NCBI GenBank assembly: GCA_963843275.1
Contig: CAWJJM010000012.1
Location: forward strand, 124,001-188,000
Source: CAWJJM01 sp963843275
GTDB lineage: Bacteria; Acidobacteriota; Thermoanaerobaculia; Multivoradales; JBCCEF01
DNA length: 64,000 nt
Direction: 5' to 3'
The translations under genes and the position numbers were made by a program. Positions 44,760-54,046 of this stretch are shown piece after piece. Each line of letters opens with the position of its first letter. Within the stretch, counting starts at the first letter, position 1. The notes beneath the pieces were generated by a model. That model was not told where the DNA came from, did no database searches, and was given only the letters and a program-made list of their open reading frames with translations.

Positions 44760-46419
44760 GTGCTGCCGCCCGACGGGCGCCGCCACGCCCTCGCCTCGCT
44801 CGACGAGACCTTCGACCTGGTCGTCGTCGGGGGCGGCATCACCGGCTGCGGGGTCGCTGCTCGACGCCGCCCAGCGCGGCCTCGCCTGCTGCTGGTCGAG
44901 CGCGGCGACGTCGCCGCCGGCACCTCGTCGCGCTCCTCGAAGCTGATCCACGGCGGCCTGCGCTACCTCAGCAGATGCAGCTCCGGCTCACCCGCACCGC
45001 GTCGCGCGAGCGCGACCGCATGCTGGCGCTCAGCCCCCACCTGGTGACGCCGCTGCGCTTCGTCTACCCGATCTACGAGGACGAGGGGATGCCGGGTTGG
45101 CAGGTCGAGCTCGGGCTGTGGCTCTACGATCGGCTGGGGCGCGGCGCGCCGCACCACGAGCGCATCGAGGCGGCGGAGCTGGCGGAGCTGGCGCCGCGGC
45201 TCCGTACCGCGGCGCTGGAGCGGGCGGTGGGGTACCTCGACGCGCGGGCGGACGACGCGCGGCTGACCCTGGCGGTGGCCGCCACCGGCGGCGCCTGGGG
45301 GCCGGACCTGCTCACCCGGGCGGAGGTCGAGGACGGCGTGCGCGGCGCCGGCGGCCGCCTGGCGGGGGTGGTGCTGCGCGATCTCGAGAGCGGCCGGGTG
45401 CACCGGGTGGCCGCGCGGCTGGTGGTCGACGCGTGCGGGGTGTGGGGCGACGGCCTGCGCGAGCGGCTGGGCCTCGAGCGGCGCCGGCTGCGGCCGTCGC
45501 GCGGCAGCCACCTGGTCGTCGCCGCCGAGCGGCTGCCGCTGCGCGCCGCGGTGACGGTCAGCTCCCCCGACGACCGGCGGCCGGTGTTCTTCATCCCCCA
45601 CCCGGAGGGCGTGCTGGTCGGCACCACCGACCTCTTCCACCACGGGTCGCTCGACGACCCGCGGCCCACCCGCGCCGAGATCGACTACCTGCTCCGCGCC
45701 GCCGCCGCCGCCTTCCCGAGCGCGGCCTCGGCCCGGCGGACGTGCGCGGCGCCTTCGCCGGTGTGCGACCGGTGCTCGACAGCGGCGCCGAGGAGCCGTC
45801 GAAGGCGAGCCGGGAGGAGGCGATCTGGGAGGAGGCGGGGCTGCTCTCGGTGGCCGGCGGCAAGCTCACCACCTGGCGGACGACGGCGCGCGAGGTGGTC
45901 GACGCCGCCCTCGACCTGCTGCCGGCGGAGCGCGCCGCGGCGGCGGGCCCCTGTGCCACCGGCGGGCTGCCGCTCGCCGGGCTGGCGCCGGCCGACCTCG
46001 GGCGGCGTCTCGCCGCCGGCCCCGCGGCGCCGGGCGCGGCGGTGGCCGCGGCGCTCGCCCGGCGCCTCGGCGCCACCGCCTGGAGCGCGCTGCAGTGCGC
46101 CCGCGGCCGCGCCGAGCTGGCGCCGCTGGCGGGCGGCGACCTGTGTGCCGCGGAGGTGCGGGCGCACGCCCGCTTCGGCGCCGTGCTCCACCTCGACGAC
46201 CTGCTGCTGCGCCGGGCGCGGGTCGGGATGTGGCAGCCGGCGCTGGCGCGCGACCTGGCGCCGGCCGCGGCGGCGGTGCTGGCCGAGGAGCTCGGGTGGG
46301 ACGGACGGCGGCGCGAGCGCGAGCTGGAGGCCTGCGCGGCGGCCCTGGTGGGGTGGAGCCCGGAAGGGGTGGTCGCGGGCGCGGCGGCCGACGCCGGCGG
46401 TGCCGGCCCGGGCGCCTAG
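44760..46419 (+). CDS. glpD: Glycerol-3-phosphate dehydrogenase, aerobic GlpD-type (indels)
   Basis: About 552 residues from GTG 44760, three bases after the AGPS-like gene. FAD-binding FDLVVVGGGITGCGV, LLLVERGDVAAGTSSRSSKLIHGGLRYL, SPHLVTPLRFVYPIY, AALERAVGYLDARADDARLTLAVA, VVDACGVWGD, FFIPHPEGVLVGTTD, VAGGKLTTWRTTAREVVD, and a C-terminal DAO_C domain follow. Breaks near 44860, 44970 and 45725. It oxidises G3P to DHAP at the membrane. As neighbour of the AGPS-like gene it could supply DHAP for ether-lipid synthesis rather than only serve glycerol catabolism (inference). Confidence 0.87.
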
Positions 46420-46433
46420 GAGCGCCGGCGGGA

Positions 46434-46463
46434 TTGGAAAGCGCTGCGCCGATCACGTACCCT
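46434..46463 (+). promoter_or_regulatory. Candidate promoter of the MscS-like gene
   Basis: TTGGAA (46434-46439), 18 bases, TACCCT (46458-46463). The predicted start point near 46470 gives a 60-base leader with SD GAAGGAGG before the ATG at 46530. Confidence 0.5.
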
Positions 46464-46529
46464 TCGGGCGGACGCGACGACGTCCGTCCCGCTGCTCTCC
46501 CACGTTTCCCGAGGGGAAGGAGGTCCCCG

Positions 46530-48387
46530 ATGCGCGCTTCGACCCCAGGCCGGCCGCGGCGGCGCCGCCGGCCGACGACGACGATGCTCCTCGCGGCGCT
46601 GCTGCTGGCGGCGGTGCCGGCGACGCGGGGTGCGGCCCAGACGGCCGCCGGCGCTGGGTCGGCGGAGGCCGCGACGCCCGCCGCGCCCGCTCCCGGAGCG
46701 GCGGCCGGCGCCGCCGACGCCTACCCCTACCGCGACCCGCTGCAACGCGACACGCCGCGCGGCGCGATGCGCGGCTTCCTCGAGGCCGGCCGCCGGGGCG
46801 ACTGGACGACGGCGGCGAGCTACCTCGACCTCGGAGGGATGGCGGCGCCGCGGCGGGACACGCTCGCCCCCGAGCTGGCGCGCCACCTCAAGAGCGTGCT
46901 CGACCGCCGCCTGTGGGTGGACCTCGAGTCCCTCTCCGACCGGCCCTCCGGGGACACCTCCGACCAGCTCCCGGCGGGGCGCGACCGCGTCGGCAGCCTC
47001 GAGCTGCGCGGCAACGAGCGCGTCCCCATCGCCCTCGAGCGGGTGCGGGAGGGCGGACGCGGGTGTGGAAGATCGCCGCCGACACCGTCGCCCGCATCCC
47101 GGCGCTGTACGACCGCTACGGCTACGGCGTCCTCGAGGAGTGGCTGCCGGCGCCGTTCTTCGACCTGCAGCTCTTCGACGTCCAGCTCTGGCAGTGGCTC
47201 GGCCTCGTCCTGGTCGGTGCTGTTGGCCTGGGCGTCTCGTGGCTGCTGTCCCGCGGCGCGCTGAAGATCCTGGTGCCGCTCACCCGGCGCAGCGTCACCA
47301 CGATCGACGACGAGCTGCTCGAGAACGGCGCGCCCCGCTGCGCCTGCTGATCGGCCTCGGGCTCTTCGTGATCGGCGTTGATGGCGCTGCGCCTGTCGGT
47401 GCCGGCGGAGCGCTTCTTCCTCCACGCCGTGCAGGCGCTGGTGGTCCTGGCCGTCGTCTTCCTCGCCTTCCGGCTGGTGGACATCTTCAGCCACTGGGCG
47501 CAGGCGCGGCTCAACGAGCGCGGCCGGCTCGCCGCCATCTCGATGCTGCCGCCGGGGCGCAAGACGCTCAAGGTGTTCCTCGGCGCGGTCGGGCTGCTGG
47601 CGGTGCTGCAGAACGTGGGCTTCAACGTCACGGCGCTGTGCTCGCCGGCCTCGGCGTCGGCGGCATCGCCGTGGCCCTGGCGGCGCAGAAGACGGTGGAG
47701 AACCTGTTCGGCGGCATGACGCTGGTACGTCGACCAGCCGGTGCGGGTGGGCGACTTCTGCCGCTTCGGCGACCAGGTGGGTACGGTGGAGGACGATCGG
47801 CCTGCGCTCGACCCGCGTGCGCACCCTCGACCGCACCGTCGTCACCATCCCCAACGCCGAGTTCGCCGGCATGAGCTCGAGAACTTCGCGCCCCGCGACC
47901 GGATCCGCTGATCATCCGACCCTCGGTCTGCGCTACGAGACCACCCCCGACCAGCTGCGCCTGATCCTCGTCGAGCTGCGCCGGGTGCTCTACGCCCACC
48001 CGCGGATCCTCCCGGACCCGGCCCGGGTCCGCTTCGTCGGTTTCGGCGCCTACTCGCTCGACCTCGAGGTCTTCGCCTACGCCGACACGCAGGACTTCAA
48101 CGAGTTCCTCGCCATCCGGGAGGACGTGAAGCTGCGCATCATGGACGTCGTCGAGGCCGCCGGGCTCGAGCTTCGCCTTCCCGTCGCAGACCACGTACAT
48201 CGAGCGCGGCGAGCGGCTGGACCCGGAGAAGGCGCGGGCGGCGGAGGCGCGGGTGCGCGAGTGGCGGAGCCGCAACGAGCTGCAGCTGCCGCAGTTCAGC
48301 GCCGAGGCGATCGCGGCGGTCGACGACAGCCTCGACTACCCGCCCGAGGGCTCGGCGCTACGCGCGGCGGCGGAGGAGGCGGGGTAG
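46530..48387 (+). CDS. MscS-family mechanosensitive channel with periplasmic N-terminal domain (many indels)
   Basis: About 618 residues if the breaks are repaired. The N-terminus has a signal-like TMLLAALLLAAVPATRGAAQ, then an extracytoplasmic domain with DTPRGAMRGFLEAGRRGDWTTAASYLDL. Membrane helices follow (WQWLGLVLVGAVGLGVSWLLSRG; FFLHAVQALVVLAVVFLAFRLVDIF), then the MscS core: VLAGLGVGGIAVALAAQKTVENLFGGMTL (pore helix TM3 and its signature), DQPVRVGDFCRFGDQVGTVED, STRVRTLDRTVVTIPNAEF and a cytosolic C-terminal vestibule domain. At least seven breaks lie between 47060 and 48200. Pressure-relief channel of the inner membrane. Confidence 0.8.
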
Positions 48388-48391
48388 GACG

Positions 48392-48397
48392 TAGACT
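48392..48397 (+). promoter_or_regulatory. -10-like TAGACT before the lipid kinase gene
   Basis: TAGACT directly follows the stop of the MscS-like gene and lies 33 bases before the GTG at 48431. No clear -35. A purine-rich SD tract of GGGGAGG units separates it from the start codon. Confidence 0.35.
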
Positions 48398-48430
48398 GGC
48401 GCCGGCGAGCGGGGAGGGGAGGGGAGAGGA

Positions 48431-49354
48431 GTGGACGACACCCTGGTGCTGGTGAACCCGCGGGCGGGCAGCGGGCGGGCGGCCCGGACCTGGCGCGAGC
48501 TGCGCGAGCGGCCGGAGGTCGCAGCGGGCTGCCGCGTCGTCGAGGCGCCCGACGCCGCGGCGGCGCGCGACGTCCTCGACGCGGCCCTCTCCGGGGAGGC
48601 GGGCGGGCGGCCGCGGCGGGTGGTCGCCGTGGGCGGCGACGGCACCGCGCACCTGGCGGCCAACCGCATCCATGCCGCCGGGTGCGGTGCCCGCGTGGCG
48701 CTCGGCATGGTGCCGGCCGGCACCGGCTCGGACCTGGCGCGCAACCTCGGCCTGCCGGCCGATCCGGCCGCCGCCCTCGGGATCGCCGTCCGCGGCGTCC
48801 CCTCCCCGGTGGACCTGATCGAGGTCCGGGCGCCGGGGGAGACGCGGGTGGTCCTCAACGTCGCCTCGGCCGGCATCTCGGGAATCGTCACCGAGCGGGT
48901 CAACGCGCGGTCCCGGCGCGGCCACCTGACCTACCTCGCGGCGACGCTCGGGGCGCTGCGCGCGTTCCGGCCCTTCCGCGCCCGCGTCGCCGTCGACGGC
49001 GAGCCCTGGATGGAGGGCGAGGTCTTCCTGCTGGCGGTGGCCAACGGCGCCTCGTTCGGCAAGGGGATGCGGGTGGCGCCGCGGGCGACGATGACCGACG
49101 GTTTCGCCGACGTGGTGCTGGCGCGCCCGATCCCCTGGGCGCTGGTGCCGCTGAAGCTGCCGCGCCTCTACACCGGCTCGGTGCTGGCGATCCGCGAGGT
49201 GAGCTGGCGGCGCGGCCGCGAGGTGACGCTGGAGCCGGGGGGGCCGCTGCCGCCGCTCGAGCTCGACGGCGAGACGATCGCCTCCGGTCCGACGCGCTTC
49301 ACCGTGCTGCCCGGCGCCCTGCTCTTCCAGCGCGGGGAGGCCTCCCGGGGCTGA
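48431..49354 (+). CDS. Diacylglycerol kinase-like lipid kinase
   Basis: 307 residues from GTG 48431, with a long GGGGAGG-type SD. The catalytic N-domain has LVLVNPRAGSGRAARTWRELRE, RRVVAVGGDGTAHLAANRIH (the GGDGT nucleotide loop) and LGMVPAGTGSDLARNLGLP (the GTGSD/NDxAR motif). The C-domain has VNVASAGISG-like NVASAGISGIV, VAVDGEPWMEGEVFLLAVANGASFGKGMRVAPRATMTDG and LELDGET. DagK/YegS-type kinases phosphorylate diacylglycerol or related lipids, recycling them to phosphatidate. Fits the membrane-lipid theme of the preceding AGPS-GlpD pair, but substrate is not determined. Confidence 0.9.
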   Translation: MDDTLVLVNPRAGSGRAARTWRELRERPEVAAGCRVVEAPDAAAARDVLDAALSGEAGGRPRRVVAVGGDGTAHLAANRIHAAGCGARVALGMVPAGTGSDLARNLGLPADPAAALGIAVRGVPSPVDLIEVRAPGETRVVLNVASAGISGIVTERVNARSRRGHLTYLAATLGALRAFRPFRARVAVDGEPWMEGEVFLLAVANGASFGKGMRVAPRATMTDGFADVVLARPIPWALVPLKLPRLYTGSVLAIREVSWRRGREVTLEPGGPLPPLELDGETIASGPTRFTVLPGALLFQRGEASRG

Positions 49355-49360
49355 TAAGCT
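49355..49360 (+). promoter_or_regulatory. Extended -10 TGATAAGCT overlapping the lipid kinase stop
   Basis: TAAGCT (49355-49360) preceded by TGA, which forms both the stop codon of the lipid kinase and a TGn extended -10. The GTG of the next gene is at 49367, exactly where transcription would start, implying a leaderless message. No SD precedes that GTG. Confidence 0.5.
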
Positions 49361-49366
49361 GACCCC

Positions 49367-50230
49367 GTGCGACGCCTCGGCGAACTGACCGTCCACCTGC
49401 TCGACGACGGCGGCTTCCGGCTCGACGGGGGCGCCATGTTCGGCGTCGTGCCCCGCGTCCTGTGGGAGCGCCAGCGCCCGCCCGACGACCGCAACCGGAT
49501 CCGCATGGCGACGAACTGCCTGCTCGTCGAGCGCGGCGCCGACCTGGTGCTGATCGACACCGGGATCGGCGACAAGAACGACGCCCGATTCCGCGACATG
49601 TTCGGCATGGAGGAGGGCGCCGTGCGCCTCCCCGAGCGCATCCGGGACGCCGGCTACCAGCTCGGCGACGTGACCCACGTGCTGCTCTCCCACCTGCACT
49701 TCGACCACTGCGGGTGGAACACGCGCGAGGTCGACGGCAGGCTGGTCCCGACCTTCCCGAACGCCCGCTACTGGTTGGCGCGGGGCGAGGTCGAGCACGC
49801 CCGCGGCCCCAACGAGCGCGACCGGGCCAGCTACGACGCGCGCAACTGGGAGCCGCTCTTCGACGCCGGGGTGGTGGAGCTGTTCGACGAGACGGCGAGC
49901 CCGGTCGAGGGCGTGCGGGCGGTGCAGGCCGCCGGCCACAACCGCGACCTGTGCATCGTGCTGCTCGAGGGCGGCCCCGGGGAGGGGACCGCCGTCTTCT
50001 GGACCGACCTGGTGCCGACCGCCTCGCACGTGCCGTACGCCTGGATCATGGGCTTCGACCTCTACCCCATGACCACCCTGGAGAACAAGAAGCGCTGGTT
50101 GCCACGGGCCGCCGAGGCCGGGTGGCTCGGCTTCTTCCAACACGACCCCGAGGTGCGGGTGGGGCGGATCGTCGCCGACGACCGCGGCCGCCTCCGCGCC
50201 GAGCCGCTGGAAGCGCCGGCCAGCGCCTGA
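49367..50230 (+). CDS. MBL-fold metallo-hydrolase
   Basis: 287 residues from GTG 49367, with no SD. The metallo-beta-lactamase fold is shown by ADLVLIDTGIGDKND, THVLLSHLHFDHCGWNT (HxHxDH), the third-His loop AVQAAGHNRDLCIVLLEG and a terminal-His segment VPYAWIMGFDLYPMTTLENKKRWL with FFQHDPE. This branch resembles uncharacterised hydrolases (COG0491-like) found near central-metabolism genes. The substrate is not inferable. It precedes the lpd gene by 86 bases. Confidence 0.85.
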   Translation: MRRLGELTVHLLDDGGFRLDGGAMFGVVPRVLWERQRPPDDRNRIRMATNCLLVERGADLVLIDTGIGDKNDARFRDMFGMEEGAVRLPERIRDAGYQLGDVTHVLLSHLHFDHCGWNTREVDGRLVPTFPNARYWLARGEVEHARGPNERDRASYDARNWEPLFDAGVVELFDETASPVEGVRAVQAAGHNRDLCIVLLEGGPGEGTAVFWTDLVPTASHVPYAWIMGFDLYPMTTLENKKRWLPRAAEAGWLGFFQHDPEVRVGRIVADDRGRLRAEPLEAPASA

Positions 50231-50316
50231 TCCGATCCGGGGCGCGCCCGGGCGCCGGCGACCCGCCGGCGACCGCCGCGGCGGCCCCTCGAACCGACCT
50301 CGCAACGGGAGACCTG

Positions 50317-51708
50317 ATGGCCCAGACCTACGACCTCATGATCATCGGCAGCGGCCCGGGGGGCTACGTGGCCGGCATCCGCGCCGGCCAGCTCGGCCTC
50401 AAGGTGGCGGTGGTGGAGAAGGACCCCTACTTCGGCGGCACCTGCACCCACCGCGGCTGCATCCCCACCAAGGCGCTGTTGCACACCGCGGACGTGCTCG
50501 AGGAGATCCGCGCCGCCGGCGGCGTCGGCGTCACCGTCGGCGACCCCGAGCTCGATCTGCCGAAGGCGCAGGAGAACAAGCAGTCGGTGGTCGACAAGAG
50601 CGCCAAGGGCATCGAGTTCCTGTTCAAGAAGTACAAGGTCGACGGCCTGACCGGCGGCGGGCGCATCGCCGGCCCCGGCCGGGTCGAGGTCAGCCGCGAC
50701 GGCGAGACGACGGCCTACGAGACCCGCAACATCCTGATCGCCACCGGCTCGGTGCCGCGCGAGATCCCGGTGGCACGCACCGACGGCGAGCGCATCCTCA
50801 ACTCCGACCACATCCTCCGCCTCGACCGCGTGCCGAAGTCGATGGTGGTGCTGGGCGCCGGCGCGGTGGGCACCGAGTTCGCGTCGATGTTCTCCACCTT
50901 CGGCACCGAGGTGACCCTGGTCGAGATGCTCGACCGCGTCCTGCCGCTGGAGGACGCCGAGGTGTCCAAGGAGCTGCAGCGCGCCTTCCGCAAGCGCGGC
51001 ATCACCACCTGGACCGGCACCAAGCTGGTGGGCGCCGAGCGGACGGAGGCCGGCGTGGCGCTGTCGTTCGAGGGCCGCGACGAGCGCGTCGAGGCGGAGG
51101 TCCTGCTGGTGGCGGTGGGCCGCGGCCCGTACACCGAGGGTCTGGGGCTCGAGAACGTGGGCCTGGAGACCGAGCGCGGCTACCTGCGGACGGACGAGTG
51201 GATGCGCACCGGCGCCGAGGGGGTGTACGCCATCGGCGACGTGGTGACCGCCGGGCCGTGGCTGGCGCACAAGGCGTCGGCCGAGGGCATCGTGGTCGCC
51301 GAGCACCTGGCCGGCCACCCGACGCGGCCGCTGGACTACGGCAAGGTCCCGTCGGTGGTCTACACCGATCCCGAGGTGGGCAGCGTCGGCCTCACCGAGG
51401 CGGCGGCGCGCGAGGCGGGCTACGACGTGGCGGTGGGCAAGTTCCCCTTCAGCGCCCTCGGCAAGGCGCGCATCGTCGGCAAGACCGCCGGCTTCGTCAA
51501 GGTCGTCCGCGAGACGCGCTACGACGAGCTGCTCGGGGTCCACATCGTCGGCGTCCACGCCACCGACCTGATCGCGGAGGCCTGCGTGGCGCTGCAGGTG
51601 GAGTCGACCACCGAGGAGCTGTTCCGGGCCGTGCACGCCCATCCGACGCTGGCCGAGGCGCTCGCCGAGGCGGCGCACGCCTCGCACGGCGCCCCGATCC
51701 ACTCCTGA
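50317..51708 (+). CDS. lpdA: Dihydrolipoamide dehydrogenase (E3)
   Basis: 463 residues, intact. YDLMIIGSGPGGYVAGIRAGQLGLKVAVVE (FAD), the redox-active disulphide in GGTCTHRGCIPTKALLH (Thr-His-Arg replaces the common Leu-Asn-Val between the Cys), VLGAGAVGTEFASMFSTFGTEVTLVE (NAD), VYAIGDVVTAGPWLAHKASAEGI, VVYTDPEVGSVGLTE and HAHPTLAEALAEAA with the active-site His-x-x-x-x-Glu pair. Reoxidises lipoyl groups of 2-oxoacid dehydrogenase complexes. Encoded upstream of the E2 gene; no E1 gene is present in the window. Confidence 0.94.
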   Translation: MAQTYDLMIIGSGPGGYVAGIRAGQLGLKVAVVEKDPYFGGTCTHRGCIPTKALLHTADVLEEIRAAGGVGVTVGDPELDLPKAQENKQSVVDKSAKGIEFLFKKYKVDGLTGGGRIAGPGRVEVSRDGETTAYETRNILIATGSVPREIPVARTDGERILNSDHILRLDRVPKSMVVLGAGAVGTEFASMFSTFGTEVTLVEMLDRVLPLEDAEVSKELQRAFRKRGITTWTGTKLVGAERTEAGVALSFEGRDERVEAEVLLVAVGRGPYTEGLGLENVGLETERGYLRTDEWMRTGAEGVYAIGDVVTAGPWLAHKASAEGIVVAEHLAGHPTRPLDYGKVPSVVYTDPEVGSVGLTEAAAREAGYDVAVGKFPFSALGKARIVGKTAGFVKVVRETRYDELLGVHIVGVHATDLIAEACVALQVESTTEELFRAVHAHPTLAEALAEAAHASHGAPIHS

Positions 51709-51727
51709 GGCGGCGCGGCGGCCCTGG

Positions 51728-51733
51728 TAAGCT
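51728..51733 (+). promoter_or_regulatory. -10-like TAAGCT between lpdA and the E2 gene
   Basis: TAAGCT within GGTAAGCT, 142 bases before the E2 ATG. No -35 recognised. The 166-base gap 51709-51874 has no further peptide or RNA gene that I can see. Confidence 0.3.
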
Positions 51734-51874
51734 CCACGGTCCGCGGCGCCGCTGGTCGTGGGTTTGCATGGTGCGGCGGCAGGAGACCGTGTGCCCGGAG
51801 CGCGCGGTCCCGGGGCCGCGCGGTCCGGTCGAAGCGAAGACGACAGCGAACATCCGAAGGGACGGGAGAGGGAC

Positions 51875-53348
51875 ATGGCAACCGATGTCGTGATGCCCCA
51901 GATGGGCGAGTCGATCGCCGAGGGCACGATCACGAAGTGGCTGGTGAAGAAGGGCGACCGGGTCGAGCGCGACCAACCGCTGTTCGAGATCTCCACCGAC
52001 AAGGTCGACGCGGAGATCCCCAGCCCGGTCTCCGGCGTGCTGCTGGAGATCAAGGCCGAGGAAGGGCAGACGGTGCCGGTCAACGAGGTGGTGGCGGTGG
52101 TCGGCGAGGAGGGCGAGGAGGCCGGCGCCGCGCCGGCCGCCGAGGCCGCCCCGGAGCCCGAGCCGCAGACCGCGACCGAGGCGGCGCAGGAGGAGCGCGC
52201 CGCCGAGGAGAAGGAGCGGGCCGAGGCGCCGGACGAGCGCTCGACCGCCGAGCGCGAGGAGACGGCGCGGGACGACGCCGGGAAGGAGGCCGCCGCGACC
52301 CCGCCCGAGCCGCCGGGCCGCGCCGCCGCCGGGGAGGCGGCGCAGGAGGAGGGCGGCGAGGCGGAGCGCCTGCGCCGCTTCTCGAGCCCGCTGGTGCGCA
52401 AGATCGCGCCAGGAGGAGGGGGTCGACCTGGCCCGGGTGGAGGGTACCGGCGTCCACGGCCGGGTGACCAAGCAGGACATCCTCGGCTACCTCGAGAAGC
52501 GCGGCGAGGAGGCCGAGCAGCCGGCGCGGCCGGCGGCGGCGCCGGCCCCGAGCGCCGCGCCGCGGCGGCTGCCGGCCGCCCCGGCCGGCGAGGGGTTCCA
52601 CGTCCCCGCCTACACCGAGGGCGAGGAGGTGGAGATCGAGCCGATGTCGAAGATCCGGCAGATCACCGCCGCGCACATGCGCTACTCGAAGGCCACCTCG
52701 GCGCACGTCACCACGGTCTTCCACGTCGACTTCTCGCGGGTGGCGCGGGCGCGGGCGCGGGCCAAGGACCGCTTCGCCGAGGCCAACGGCACCAAGCTCA
52801 GCTTCATGCCCTTCATCTTCAAGGCGATCGCCACCGCCCTGCAGAAGCACCAGAAGGTCAACGCGTCGATCGACGGCACCGACATCGTCTACAAGAAGCA
52901 CGTCAACATCGGCATGGCGGTCGACATCCCGGACCGCGGGCTGATCGTGCCGGTGATCCGCGACGCCGACCAGCTCTCCCTGGTCGGTCTGGCCAAGACG
53001 GCCAACGACCTGGCGGAGCGGGCGCGCGGGAAGAAGCTGTCTCCGGACGAGCTCAAGGGCGGGACCTTCACGGTCACCAACCCCGGGGTCTTCGGCAGCC
53101 TGTTCGGCACCCCGGTGATCAACCAGCCGCAGGTGGCGATCGTCGGGGTCGGCACCATCGAGAAGCGCCCGGTGGTGGTCACCGACGCCGACGGCAACGA
53201 CGCCATCGTCATCAAGACGATGTGCTACTTCTCGATCACCTACGACCACCGGCTGGTGGACGGCGCCGACGCCGACCACTTCATGATCGACGTCAAGAAG
53301 GTGCTCGAAGAGGACAGTTGGTCCGAGCTCGACTCCTATCGCCGCTGA
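51875..53348 (+). CDS. Lipoyl-dependent dihydrolipoyl acyltransferase (E2), one indel
   Basis: About 490 residues. Lipoyl domain 1-75 (VVMPQMGESIAEGTITKWLVKKGDRV, lipoyl-Lys in EISTDKVDAEIPSPVSG), then a very long Ala/Glu/Pro linker (80-165). The peripheral subunit-binding domain has SSPLVRKIA...GVDLARVEGTGVHGRVTKQDILGYL with a break near 52405. A second Ala/Pro linker precedes the acyltransferase core: MSKIRQITAAHMRYSKATSAHVTTVFHVDFSRV, LSFMPFIFKAIATAL, HVNIGMAVDIPDRGLIVPVI, GTFTVTNPGVFGS and the catalytic TYDHRLVDGADAD (His, Asp). It could be the E2 of pyruvate, 2-oxoglutarate or branched-chain complexes; the core wording is nearest to the branched-chain/pyruvate type. Only one lipoyl domain. 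Confidence 0.88.
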
Positions 53349-53462
53349 CGGCGGGGGAAGCGGGGCAGGCGAAGAGGGGGATCTTTTGCCGGCCGGCAGT
53401 GGAGACGGCGGGCACCGTCGCGCCGGTGGAGAAGGTGCTGTCCCTTTCCCCTGAACGACGAA

Positions 53463-53492
53463 AAGGCCGCTCCGGTTGCCCGGAGCGGCCTT
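53463..53492. terminator. Bidirectional intrinsic terminator between E2 and csp genes
   Basis: A perfect 13-bp stem, AAGGCCGCTCCGG (53463-53475) with CCGGAGCGGCCTT (53480-53492), and a TTGC loop. On the minus strand it is followed by TTTTCGTCG, on the plus strand by CGTC after TT. It can serve both convergent genes, most strongly the cold-shock gene. Confidence 0.85.
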
Positions 53493-53515
53493 CGTCGGTC
53501 GAGTCTACGGGTGGC

Positions 53516-53728
53516 CTACTCGGCGGTGCGGGTGACGTTCTCCGCCGCCGGGCCCTTCTGGCCCTCGACGATGTCGAACTCCACCCGATCCCCCTCGTTC
53601 AGCGTCCGGAACCCGGAGCCGCTGATCGCGGAGAAGTGGACGAAGCAGTCCTTCTGACCGCCGTCCGGGGTGATGAAACCGAAACCCTTCGCCTCGTTGA
53701 ACCACTTGACTCTGCCGGTGGTACGCAT
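53516..53728 (-). CDS. Cold-shock protein, CspA family
   Basis: 70 residues from ATG 53728, SD AAGGAG. A single OB-fold: TGRVKWFNEAKGFGFITPDGG (RNP1 KGFGFI), CFVHFSAI (RNP2), LNEGDRVEFDIVEGQKGPAAENV. It binds single-stranded RNA/DNA as an RNA chaperone. The upstream frame is open to 53974 but without similarity, and the internal ATG with SD is the conserved start. It has its own promoter about 240 bases upstream and a strong terminator downstream, so it is monocistronic. Confidence 0.95.
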   Translation of the reverse strand: MRTTGRVKWFNEAKGFGFITPDGGQKDCFVHFSAISGSGFRTLNEGDRVEFDIVEGQKGPAAENVTRTAE

Positions 53729-53964
53729 TGCACCTGCTCCTTGTCTTACCCTGTGTTCGGAGTCCGGTGCTCCCGTACCTACCGACCACAGTGGATCCGC
53801 GGGAAAGCCCCCCGCGTGGGGTTCGCCCTCGACGGAGCGAGACGCCACTCGGCGCCTACACTCCTCCGGCGAGTGTTGCCAACCTAGAAACCTGGCCTGT
53901 TCGGACGGGGATTTCCTTTGGCGGACAAACGTAGAGGTACACGACCTCCCTAAACCTGGCGCGC

Positions 53965-53994
53965 AAGCTAGCACGGGCGCCGCGGCGCTGTCAA
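53965..53994 (-). promoter_or_regulatory. Promoter of the cold-shock gene with a long 5' UTR
   Basis: Minus strand: TTGACA (53994-53989), 18 bases, TAGCTT (53970-53965). The predicted start near 53958 leaves about 230 bases of untranslated leader before the ATG at 53728, a typical length for cspA-type thermosensing leaders. The leader contains a small stem ACACTC/GAGTGT and a GC-rich stem near 53797-53820. The remainder of the 318-base gap 53729-54046 holds a G/C-rich inverted repeat just after the neighbouring lipoprotein stop. Confidence 0.6.
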
Positions 53995-54046
53995 GCCCCC
54001 CGCTCCCCGGGGCCGCCGGGGGGCGGGGAAGGGGATCCGGTCGGGA

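Noticed and set aside
48405..48430. GGGGAGGGGAGGGG run as a tandem repeat
   Set aside because: It is the purine-rich Shine-Dalgarno region of the lipid kinase gene, only a few units long.
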